A DNA stretch of 64,000 nt from NCBI GenBank assembly GCA_049601915.1, contig JBMYRB010000002.1, forward strand, positions 558,001 to 622,000. Reading direction: 5' to 3'. This document shows, piece by piece, positions 1-7,652 of the stretch. A program made the position numbers and the translations under genes. The notes under the pieces are model-generated. The model was given only the letters and a program-made list of their open reading frames with translations. It did not search any database and was not told where the DNA came from. Positions within the stretch are counted from its first letter, which is position 1; each line of letters opens with the position of its first letter. Source of the DNA: UBA8079 sp049601915 (GTDB lineage: Bacteria; Pseudomonadota; Alphaproteobacteria; UBA6615).

Positions 1-1118
1 ATCCGGCGTCCGCCAGCGCGAGGTTGGATTTGGCCCAGCACCGCGAACGCTGCACGCATCGATGCGGGGCTCGCGTTGTAGCTGTCGTCGATCACGGTCA
101 GAACGCCGTCGGTCAGCTCTACGCTCACACGAGCGCCGCGACCCTTGGGGGGGTTCAGGTCGGCCAATGCGGCGGCTGCATGGCTCAAATCCCCGCCAAG
201 GGCGGAAACCGCGCCGAGAACGGCGAGTGAGTTTTGTACCCAGTGCCGGCCGGGGACGTTCAGCCGGTAGCGGATGATCTGGTCGTCGAGGCGCGCGGTC
301 ACGTCGCTGCCGTCGTCGCCGAGCTTGCAGGCCGAAAGGTGCACGTCCGCCTCGGGGTGTGCGCCGAAGCCGACGACATTCTCGAGGCCCCGCGCCCATG
401 CGCGGGCAGCCAGGATGGCGAAATAGACATTGTCGCGGTTGAGGATGGCGACGCCGCCCTGGCTCATGCCGTCGAAGAGTTCGGCCTTGGCGTCTGCGAT
501 TTCCGCCACATGATCGAAGAATTCCAGATGCACGGCCGCGATCGTCGTGATCACGCCGACGTTGGGTCGCGCCAGCTTGGACAGTTCGGAGATCTCGCCC
601 GCATGGTTCATGCCCAGCTCGATCACCGCGAATTCTGCTTCGCGCGGCATGCGTGCGAGGGTCAGCGGTACGCCGATATGATTGTTCAGGTTGCCCGTCG
701 TGGCATGGGTGGGGCCGAGCGAACCGAGGGCTAGGGCCATGGCTTCGTTGGTGCCGGTCTTGCCGACGGAACCCGTGATGGCGACGATCGGGGCTTCGGT
801 GCGGTCGCGCGCTGCACGGCCAAGATTTGCCAGCGCATGAAGGCCGTCGTCCACACGTATGACGCAGGAATCGCCCGATTCGGTGTGCGCATCTCGGCTG
901 GTAATGGCCGCGGTAGCGCCCGCTGTGAACGCATCGGCGAGGAAGTCATGTCCGTCGAAATTCTCCCCGGTAATGGCAACAAACAGATCTCCCGGACGAC
1001 AGGTGCGGCTGTCGATCGACACACCTGTGGCGGCCCAGTCGTCGGCGGAATCGCCGGCCTGGCCCTGGGTGGCGGCCAGGACTTCGTCCCGGGTCCAGAT
1101 TGGCGCGGCGGACGTCAT
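1..1118 (-). CDS. murF: UDP-N-acetylmuramoyl-tripeptide--D-alanyl-D-alanine ligase, cut by the window edge
   Basis: MurF adds D-Ala-D-Ala to the UDP-MurNAc-tripeptide, the last cytoplasmic step of peptidoglycan precursor synthesis. I translated the minus strand from the ATG at 1118: an N-terminal Mur ligase domain (SIDSRTCRPGDLFVAI), the ATP-binding loop AITGSVGKTGT near residue 115, then VIELGMNHAGEI and the family motif DDSYNASPASM. The frame is open to base 1 with about 372 codons; MurF is usually 450-480 residues, so roughly the last 100 lie outside the window. Its ATG overlaps the murE stop codon by 4 bases, which implies translational coupling. Confidence 0.95.
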   Translation of the reverse strand, partial: MTSAAPIWTRDEVLAATQGQAGDSADDWAATGVSIDSRTCRPGDLFVAITGENFDGHDFLADAFTAGATAAITSRDAHTESGDSCVIRVDDGLHALANLGRAARDRTEAPIVAITGSVGKTGTNEAMALALGSLGPTHATTGNLNNHIGVPLTLARMPREAEFAVIELGMNHAGEISELSKLARPNVGVITTIAAVHLEFFDHVAEIADAKAELFDGMSQGGVAILNRDNVYFAILAARAWARGLENVVGFGAHPEADVHLSACKLGDDGSDVTARLDDQIIRYRLNVPGRHWVQNSLAVLGAVSALGGDLSHAAAALADLNPPKGRGARVSVELTDGVLTVIDDSYNASPASMRAAFAVLGQIQPRAGGRR

Positions 1119-2602
1119 GTGACGACCTCCCCGCCCATCTCGCTCAGGATGTCAGAGGCGATACTTGCGTCGTCGAAGGGCAGCGTTTCGGTGCCGATAA
1201 TCTGGCCCTGTTCATGGCCCTTGCCGGCGATCACAAGAATGTCTCCGGCCTGCAGGTCGGAAATACCGGCCTTGATGGCGGCTGCGCGGTCGCCGATTTC
1301 GGCGGCACCTGTGCAACCTGTCAGTATCTGTCGGCGGATGGTCTCTGCGTCTTCGCGACGCGGATTGTCGTCGGTCACGATCGCGCGGTCCGCGTGTCGG
1401 GTGGCGATTTCGCCCATCATCGGTCGTTTGCCCGGATCGCGGTCGCCGCCGGCGCCGAAAATCACGTGCAGCTGGCCGCCGACATGGGGTCGGATCGCGT
1501 CGAGTGCGGTTTGCAACGCGTCTGGTGTGTGGGCGTAGTCGATATAGACCTGGGCGCCGTTCTCGAGGGCGCCGATCCGCTGCATGCGGCCGTGTACGCC
1601 CGTGATGTGGGCAAGGGTCGAGAAGGCCTCCGTCAGGTCGCCGCCAGTCTCGGCGACGAGGCCGAGCGCGGCAAGGACGTTGTAGGCCTGGAACCCGCCG
1701 ATCAGATTCAGGCGAGTCTCAAGGCTCTGGTCCTTCACGGTGACACAAAGACGCAGCCCGTCGGGCAGAGCCGACACGTCGGCAATGTGAATATCGCTGG
1801 TCTGTACGCCGTAGCTGCGCACCTTGTGGCCGATTGTGCGGCAGATTTCAGCGACCGTGTCGAAGTGATACGAATCCGCATTCAGCACTGCTGCGCCATC
1901 GACGGGCAGCAGGTGGCGGAAAAGACGCATTTTCGCGTCCAGATACGCCTCTTCCGTGCCGTGATAATCCAGATGATCGCGGCTGAGATTGGTGAAGGCG
2001 GCGGCGGAGAAATTCACCCCGTCGAGACGGAATTGATCGAGCCCGTGCGAGGAAGCTTCCAACGCCAGATGATCGATCCCCGATACTGCCATCTTGGCGA
2101 GCGTGGCGTGCAGGTTGACCGGATCGGGCGTGGTGAGGCTCGGTCCCGCATCGAAGCCGTCGGCATCGACGCCCAGGGTTCCGATGGCGCCCGACTGATG
2201 GCCCAACAGTGTCCAGATCTGCCGAGCAAAACCGGTGACGGAGGATTTGCCGTTGGTCCCGGTGACGCCGACGATGTGACGCGGCTGGTGCTTATAGAAC
2301 CGCGCGGCGAACTGGGACAGTCGCCAACGGGGGTTTTCGTCGGTGATCAAACAGGGTGTGTCGGTAGACCGGCCGTCGATACGTGTGCCGTCGGGCGCGA
2401 GGATCGCGACCGCACCACGCGCGACCGCGTCGTCGATGAAGTCCCGTCCGTCGGTGCCGGAATTGACTGACGCGCTGGGCAATGCTGCAAAGAGGTATCC
2501 CGGTTGCACCTCGCGGCTGTCCGCCGTGAGGCCCGAAATCTCGGTGTCGTGCATCCGCGGATCAACCATCACCATATCGACCGCCAGCTCAATTAACCGC
2601 AT
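1115..2602 (-). CDS. murE: UDP-N-acetylmuramoyl-L-alanyl-D-glutamate--2,6-diaminopimelate ligase
   Basis: MurE adds the third stem-peptide residue to UDP-MurNAc-L-Ala-D-Glu in the cytoplasm. The 495-residue product has the usual length. Visible motifs are the N-terminal TADSREVQPGYLFAAL, the P-loop GVTGTNGKSSVTGF (about 112-125), the central YIDYAHTPDALQTAL and VTDDNPRRED near residue 410. The DNPR signature is known to select meso-diaminopimelate rather than lysine, as expected of a Gram-negative. Its start lies 14 bases inside the 3' end of ftsI and its stop overlaps the murF start, so it is embedded in the division/cell-wall operon. Confidence 0.96.
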   Translation of the reverse strand: MRLIELAVDMVMVDPRMHDTEISGLTADSREVQPGYLFAALPSASVNSGTDGRDFIDDAVARGAVAILAPDGTRIDGRSTDTPCLITDENPRWRLSQFAARFYKHQPRHIVGVTGTNGKSSVTGFARQIWTLLGHQSGAIGTLGVDADGFDAGPSLTTPDPVNLHATLAKMAVSGIDHLALEASSHGLDQFRLDGVNFSAAAFTNLSRDHLDYHGTEEAYLDAKMRLFRHLLPVDGAAVLNADSYHFDTVAEICRTIGHKVRSYGVQTSDIHIADVSALPDGLRLCVTVKDQSLETRLNLIGGFQAYNVLAALGLVAETGGDLTEAFSTLAHITGVHGRMQRIGALENGAQVYIDYAHTPDALQTALDAIRPHVGGQLHVIFGAGGDRDPGKRPMMGEIATRHADRAIVTDDNPRREDAETIRRQILTGCTGAAEIGDRAAAIKAGISDLQAGDILVIAGKGHEQGQIIGTETLPFDDASIASDILSEMGGEVVT

Positions 2603-4283
2603 CGGAACGATTCCCGATTGCCGGTTGTGCGTTGATGTTGATGGCGTGCCGGATGTCCGGCGCGGACTCGTCCAGGGGCGCGATGCCGAATAATGGTGCC
2701 ATGCGGGCGACGACGCCTTTCACGACAGGCGCGGCCGTCCAGCCGCCGGTGGCATAGCCGTAGCTTTCCTTTATGCCTTTCGGTTCATCCAGCATGGCAA
2801 AGACGACGAAACGCGGTGCGGTCACCGGATAGACGCCGACAAAAGACGAAATCAGCGCGTTGCGCTTGTAGCTGCCGTTGACCTGCTTCTCGGCAGTGCC
2901 GGTCTTGCCGCCGACCAGGTATCCCTTGGCGTCGGCGTTGCGACCGGTGCCGGTCTCGACAACGAGGCGAAGCAAGCGGCGCATCCGGTCGGAGGTCTCG
3001 GCGGAGAACACCTGGACACCATCCGCGGATTTCGCGTCGTGACTGACCAGGGTCGCGGGCCGGAGAATGCCACCGTTTACCGTGGCCGCGACCGCACTCG
3101 CCAAGTGTAGCGGGCTGACTGCAATTCCGTGGCCGAAGGAGATCGTCATCGTGTTGACCTCGCGCCACCGCGACGGATACATCGGCGTTGCCTGCTCGGG
3201 CAGCTCGACGCTGGTGCGGCGCAGCAGGCCCAGATGGCCGAGATACTTGCGCTGATCCTCCGCACCGATATCCAGCGCCATCTTGGCGGACCCTATGTTC
3301 GATGAATGCTGGAAAATCTCCGGCACCGTCAGCCAGCGCTTTTCGGGGTGGAAGTCTGAGATCGTGAAACGGGAGATGCGGATCGGTTTTGTTGCGTCGT
3401 AGCTGCTGGCAAAGGATGCAACGCCGGTTTCGAGCGCGATTGCGTGGTTGAATATCTTGAACACGGAGCCGAGCTCGTAGACACCCAGTGTCATGCGGTT
3501 GAAGCGAGTGTCGTCTGCGGCCTGACCGGCGGCATTAGGGTCGAAATCAGGTAGCGAAACCATCGCCATGACCTCGCCGCTATCGACGTCGAGGACAATA
3601 CCTCCGCCGCCGATCGCCTTGAACTTTTCGATCTGGCTGGCCAGTTCCTGGCGCAGAATCTGCTGAACGCGAATATCGATGGACAACCGCAGCGGCGGAT
3701 TCTTGCCGGCGATTGCGGCGTCCATGCTCTTCTCAATGCCCGACAGTCCGACATTGTCGACGTTGGTGAAACCGACGATGTGACCGGCCAAGCGCCCATG
3801 GGGATAGACCCGGCGTTCTTCTTTTTCGAATTCGAGGCCGGGAATTCCAAGCCGGTTGGCCTCAAACTGCTGGCGCGGCGTCAGGTTGCGTCGTAACCAG
3901 ACGAAGCTTTTTCCCGAACCGAGCCGCGCGGCGACGACCTCCTCGCTCAAATCGGGGAGAATTTCGACCAACCGGTGCGCCGCATCTGCCGGGTCCGGGA
4001 TCTTGCGCGGATCTGCAAAAAGCGACGCCGTCTTCAGGCTGGTGGCCAGCAGGACGCCGTTACGGTCCACGATATCGGCGCGCGCCATGGTGGTCGGGCG
4101 TGCGATTTCGCGCGACGCGGCACGGCGCAGATCCTCGGTTTCATTGAACACCGCGAGATCGAACATGCGCACGCCGACGACAAAAAAGGCCGCCGCCATC
4201 AGCGATCCGCCCACCAGGAGGCGTGTCTGGGCGGTTTCGATCGCCTGTTTCTTGGTGCTCTCGAGGGCGATCCGGTTGGTCAT
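2589..4283 (-). CDS. ftsI: Penicillin-binding protein 3, septal peptidoglycan transpeptidase
   Basis: FtsI cross-links septal peptidoglycan during division. The 564-residue product has a short cytoplasmic tail, one membrane segment (about 22-43, LLVGGSLMAAAFFVVGVRMF), a PBP dimerisation domain (about 60-200) and a transpeptidase domain with the three penicillin-binding motifs: SVFK (nucleophile Ser273), SSN (327-329) and KTGT (460-463). It overlaps ftsL upstream by 4 bases and murE downstream by 14. The C-terminal tail after about 530 is low in recognisable features. The division paralogue rather than the elongation one is indicated by its place between ftsL and murE; the mrdA paralogue is elsewhere in the window. 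Confidence 0.95.
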   Translation of the reverse strand: MTNRIALESTKKQAIETAQTRLLVGGSLMAAAFFVVGVRMFDLAVFNETEDLRRAASREIARPTTMARADIVDRNGVLLATSLKTASLFADPRKIPDPADAAHRLVEILPDLSEEVVAARLGSGKSFVWLRRNLTPRQQFEANRLGIPGLEFEKEERRVYPHGRLAGHIVGFTNVDNVGLSGIEKSMDAAIAGKNPPLRLSIDIRVQQILRQELASQIEKFKAIGGGGIVLDVDSGEVMAMVSLPDFDPNAAGQAADDTRFNRMTLGVYELGSVFKIFNHAIALETGVASFASSYDATKPIRISRFTISDFHPEKRWLTVPEIFQHSSNIGSAKMALDIGAEDQRKYLGHLGLLRRTSVELPEQATPMYPSRWREVNTMTISFGHGIAVSPLHLASAVAATVNGGILRPATLVSHDAKSADGVQVFSAETSDRMRRLLRLVVETGTGRNADAKGYLVGGKTGTAEKQVNGSYKRNALISSFVGVYPVTAPRFVVFAMLDEPKGIKESYGYATGGWTAAPVVKGVVARMAPLFGIAPLDESAPDIRHAININAQPAIGNRSDAVN

Positions 4284-4780
4284 CGCTGAACAACTCCTGG
4301 CGCTGCGGCCGGCGTGGTCATCACCTCGCGCAACACGTCGTCGAGAGAGCGACCCAAGTCGGCGCGATTGGGTTTATCGGCGGCACGTGTCACGGGTGCT
4401 TGTGGGGCAGGGGCGGCCGGTTTGGCCCGAGGGGCAGCAGCCGGGATGGCCGCAGGCGTGACGACGCCGGCGATGTTCGATCCTGTCGTCGGTAGTTCGG
4501 CTTGCGGCAGCACGGGCACGGCGCCCGTGCCGGCAATTTGTCCGCCGGTGACAGGCAGAAGATCGAGATGGCGACGGGTCAGCTCTTCGAGCCGTTCGGG
4601 CTGATTGAGGAAACTCCATTCGGCACGCAGCACGTGGATCGCATCGCGGTCGTTGCGTATGTCGCGATTGAGCTGTGCGAGTTCATCGTCCAGTTCGGAC
4701 ACCTCGAAGGCCACCTGGAACAACGCACCGCCGGCCGCAGCGGCGAGCACCATAAGGATGAAGGATGTTGGGCGAATCAT
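4280..4780 (-). CDS. ftsL: Cell division protein FtsL
   Basis: FtsL is a small bitopic protein that bridges the divisome with FtsB and FtsQ and helps activate FtsWI. The 166-residue product starts with a membrane segment (about 6-26) followed by a heptad-like segment (VSELDDELAQLNRDIRNDRD) and the conserved ending of the family (RLEELTRRHLDLLP). After about residue 75 it has a Pro/Ala-rich tail longer than in enterobacterial FtsL, as is common in alphaproteobacteria. FtsL is poorly conserved in sequence; the call rests on topology and on position between rsmH and ftsI, with 4-base overlaps on both sides. Confidence 0.85.
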   Translation of the reverse strand: MIRPTSFILMVLAAAAGGALFQVAFEVSELDDELAQLNRDIRNDRDAIHVLRAEWSFLNQPERLEELTRRHLDLLPVTGGQIAGTGAVPVLPQAELPTTGSNIAGVVTPAAIPAAAPRAKPAAPAPQAPVTRAADKPNRADLGRSLDDVLREVMTTPAAAPGVVQR

Positions 4781-5793
4781 CCGGCACCCCCCTCTGCGGC
4801 CGAACCCCAGAAGGGCTCCGCGGTACGTTCTGCGACCCGCATCCGCGCCGAGCGCGCGCGGGGATTGCGCGCGACCTCAGCATCGCCGGGACGAATGGCG
4901 CGACGAGAAACAAGACGCCAGGCGGGTGCGCGCCGGTCGGGCTGGTCGGGCAGGTGGCGCGAACCGCGCCCCTCGGCACCGCTGCGTGCACGCAGGAATG
5001 CCTTGACCGGACGGTCTTCTAGGGAATGGAACGAAACGACGGCCAGCCGGCCGCCCGGTCGGAGAAGATGCTCTGCGGCGATCAGGCCGCGGTCCAGCTC
5101 ATCCAGTTCGTCGTTTACGTGAATACGTAGCGCCTGGAACGTGCGCGTTGCCGGGTCGATATGGGATGTACGCGATTTGGGAATGACCGCGCGCACGATG
5201 TCCGCGAGTTGAGTGGTTGTTTCGATCGAGCTCTGCCCGCGGGCTTTGACGATGGCGCGTGCGACCCGTCGTGCATGACGCTCTTCGCCCAGCTTTCGCA
5301 CGATATGTGCGAGGTCGGCCTCGTCGGCGTTGTTGACCACATCAGCAGCAGATTCACCCACGCGCTCCATGCGCATGTCGAGCGGACCGTCGCTGGCGAA
5401 TGAGAAGCCGCGTTCGGGCGTGTCTATTTGAGGCGAAGATACGCCAAGGTCGAGCGCGACGCCGTCGACAGCCTCGACGCCGTTTTCGCGCAGCAGCACG
5501 TCCATGTCGCCGAAGCGCCCGGCTAGGAGATGCAGGCGCCCGGTGTATTGGGCGGCTAGATCTGCGTTGCGCGCAATCGCGTCGGGGTCTCGGTCGATCC
5601 CCCAGACCGTGCAGTCCGCGGCTTCCAGAATTTTGCGGGTGTAGCCGCCGCCGCCGAGGGTGCCGTCGACATAGATGCCGCCGTCACGCGGTTCGAGCGC
5701 GGTCAGGACTTCTTCCAGGAGTACGGGGCTGTGCCCGGGAGTCACGGGGACTCCGGATGTGTTGATATGACGCGATGTGCGCGCCGCCGTCAC
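4777..5793 (-). CDS. rsmH: 16S rRNA (cytosine1402-N4)-methyltransferase
   Basis: RsmH (formerly MraW) methylates N4 of C1402 in the ribosomal P site using S-adenosylmethionine. The 338-residue protein opens with the hallmark GHSPVLLEEVLTAL, then DGTLGGGGYTRKIL (SAM binding), VWGIDRDPDAI, VALDLGVSSPQID and the late motifs RTFQALRIHVNDELDELD and VVSFHSLEDRPVK. The extreme C-terminus (RSARMRVAERT) also fits the family. It overlaps mraZ by 4 bases at its start and ftsL by 4 at its end. The order mraZ-rsmH-ftsL-ftsI is the conserved head of the dcw cluster. Confidence 0.96.
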   Translation of the reverse strand: MTAARTSRHINTSGVPVTPGHSPVLLEEVLTALEPRDGGIYVDGTLGGGGYTRKILEAADCTVWGIDRDPDAIARNADLAAQYTGRLHLLAGRFGDMDVLLRENGVEAVDGVALDLGVSSPQIDTPERGFSFASDGPLDMRMERVGESAADVVNNADEADLAHIVRKLGEERHARRVARAIVKARGQSSIETTTQLADIVRAVIPKSRTSHIDPATRTFQALRIHVNDELDELDRGLIAAEHLLRPGGRLAVVSFHSLEDRPVKAFLRARSGAEGRGSRHLPDQPDRRAPAWRLVSRRAIRPGDAEVARNPRARSARMRVAERTAEPFWGSAAEGGAG

Positions 5794-6266
5794 GGTTGGC
5801 CCCCGTCGGACCCGGGTGGACTGCCGGGCCGTAGGGTCAGGCCTTTTTCGGCGGCCTGACGGACAGCGTCGGTCTGATAGGTGGCAAACGCGTCTGGATT
5901 CCAGATTTCGAACAACGGGCCACGGCCAACGAACGCTGCCTGTTCGGAAAGGCCCGCATGGGCGATCAGGGGTTCGGGCAACATGACCCGTCCTTCGCCG
6001 TCAAAGGCCAGTTGCTGGGCATTGGCAAAGAGCGCGGCCGTCAGCGTGTCGTGTTCATCGGAGAACATGTCGTAGGCGTCGACGCCAGCACCGAGCTTCT
6101 CCATCCAGTCCATGCCGCCGCACTGGACGGCGGGATGTTTAAAAGACGGGAACGCAACAATGCCGTGGAACGCCTGCCCGGACAGGACAGCACGAAACGC
6201 CGCAGGAACGGACACCCGTCCCTTGCGGTCGACCTTGTTGGTAGTGGTCGACAAAAACATCGCCAT
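5790..6266 (-). CDS. mraZ: Transcriptional regulator MraZ
   Basis: MraZ is a small AbrB-fold DNA-binding protein that represses its own dcw operon. The product contains two SpoVT/AbrB-like repeats: FLSTTTNKVDRKGRVSVPAA at the start and FDGEGRVMLPEPLIAHAGL in the middle. The frame is open further upstream (to 6335), but I start at the ATG at 6266 because the family begins with M(A)MFLST, because GGGCGGAAG sits just before it, and because the longer version would run into the operator repeats at 6338-6372. The ATG at 6260 is an equally possible start. First gene of the operon; overlaps rsmH by 4 bases. Confidence 0.93.
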   Translation of the reverse strand: MAMFLSTTTNKVDRKGRVSVPAAFRAVLSGQAFHGIVAFPSFKHPAVQCGGMDWMEKLGAGVDAYDMFSDEHDTLTAALFANAQQLAFDGEGRVMLPEPLIAHAGLSEQAAFVGRGPLFEIWNPDAFATYQTDAVRQAAEKGLTLRPGSPPGSDGGQP

Positions 6267-6277
6267 CGCTTCCGCCC

Positions 6278-6300
6278 ACTGCCGAAAAACGTTCGGCAGT
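6278..6300. repeat. 9-bp inverted repeat just upstream of mraZ
   Basis: ACTGCCGAA and TTCGGCAGT flank a 5-base loop, so the mraZ mRNA leader can form a perfect 9-bp hairpin ending about 12 bases before the chosen ATG at 6266. It could affect access to the ribosome binding site, but no function is shown by the sequence. Confidence 0.6.
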
Positions 6301-6337
6301 TCCTTGTCTCCCCGTTGCCCTGGCATACGCACCAAAA

Positions 6338-6372
6338 TGGGATTATTTGGGATATCATGGGATAAATTGGGT
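6338..6372 (+). promoter_or_regulatory. MraZ operator: four TGGG(A/T) direct repeats with 10-bp period
   Basis: On the plus strand TGGGA occurs at 6338, 6348 and 6358 and TGGGT at 6368, each separated by exactly five bases. MraZ of Escherichia coli is known to bind TGGGN repeats separated by five bases upstream of its own gene, so this is very probably the autoregulatory operator. On the minus strand a TTGACG hexamer (6378-6373) lies at the promoter-distal edge of the array and could be the -35 element, which would place the repeats across the promoter core and fit repression. The promoter itself is inferred. Confidence 0.82.
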
Positions 6373-6509
6373 CGTCAACGCCAAAACCAGTAAAAATGAC
6401 GAAAAATCAGAGTGCTGGATGTCATCGATTTGCGCGCCCAAGTAATCATCATTTGGCCATCAGAGGACATTCGCGAACCCACATAAGAAGGATCGACGCA
6501 TAAAGCGGC

Positions 6510-6533
6510 AGAACATTGTTCTTGGAATGTTCT
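6510..6533. repeat. 8-bp inverted repeat beyond the 3' end of rnpB
   Basis: AGAACATT and AATGTTCT are separated by 8 bases, about 18 bases past the rnpB 3' end. It could be a weak rnpB terminator, but the stem is AT-rich and no clean T-run follows on the minus strand. Confidence 0.3.
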
Positions 6534-6550
6534 TTTCTTGGGGAAATTAT

Positions 6551-6924
<374 letters not shown>

Positions 6925-6932
6925 CGTTTTCC

Positions 6933-7652
6933 TTAGGCCGAACCGGCCGAGGCTGCAACCAGACTATGCACCTGGTCGATACGCTGTCTGGTCTCTTCGT
7001 CGAGCACGCCGTCAAAGAGTGACGGGCGAAAACGCCGCTGAAATGCCAAAATAACCGCCTCTTCCGCGTAGTTTTCGGTGTCGTATCCGATTTCCGACAA
7101 CATAATGATCGGAGCGTCTTGCATGGGGGTCGCGGTGTTCACCGGAGCATTTGAATCCGGCCACAGACCGATGCCTGCTGCAGCGAGCTGCGCCCATGGG
7201 AAGCGTTCGCCGGGGTCGATTTTGCGGTCCGGCGCGATATCGGAGTGTGCGACCACATTGTGGGCCGGGATCGGATGCCGGGCGAGAATGCCCCGTGACA
7301 ATTCGATCAACGCCGCGATCTGTTCGTCGGGGAAGTCCCGGTAGCCATAGTCGTGACCGGGGTTCGACAACTCGATGCCGATCGAACGGGAGTTGATGTC
7401 GTGCCAGCCGCGCCAGCACCCCACCCCGGCGTGCCAGGCGCGGGCCTCTTCGTCCACGAGGCGCCAGCTCGTGCCGTCTTCGTCGAGTAGGTAATGCGCG
7501 CTCACCTGTGATACCGGGTCGCATAGCCAGTCGCGCGCGCGCTCGGTGGGCATCATACCGGTATAGTGGATCACTAGTGTGTCGATCTCCGGCGTGTGGT
7601 CCTGTTCAGGTTTTCGCGCACCGCAGTTGGGCGATTTGAACTCTGTGATCAT
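6933..7652 (-). CDS. N-acetylmuramoyl-L-alanine amidase, AmpD/AmiD type
   Basis: Zinc amidases of this family (Amidase_2) split the bond between N-acetylmuramic acid and L-alanine in muropeptides, in recycling (AmpD) or in the periplasm (AmiD). The 239-residue protein shows the fold motifs LVIHYTG (first Zn His), AWHAGVGCWRG, SIGIELSNPGHDYGY and VVAHSDIAPDRKIDPGERF (second His and acidic ligand). A C-terminal part of about 60 residues (ILAFQRRFRPSLFDGVLDEE) resembles a peptidoglycan-binding domain, which AmiD has and AmpD lacks. No signal peptide is evident, which argues for a cytoplasmic recycling role. Start overlaps the uup stop by 4 bases. Confidence 0.88.
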   Translation of the reverse strand: MITEFKSPNCGARKPEQDHTPEIDTLVIHYTGMMPTERARDWLCDPVSQVSAHYLLDEDGTSWRLVDEEARAWHAGVGCWRGWHDINSRSIGIELSNPGHDYGYRDFPDEQIAALIELSRGILARHPIPAHNVVAHSDIAPDRKIDPGERFPWAQLAAAGIGLWPDSNAPVNTATPMQDAPIIMLSEIGYDTENYAEEAVILAFQRRFRPSLFDGVLDEETRQRIDQVHSLVAASAGSA

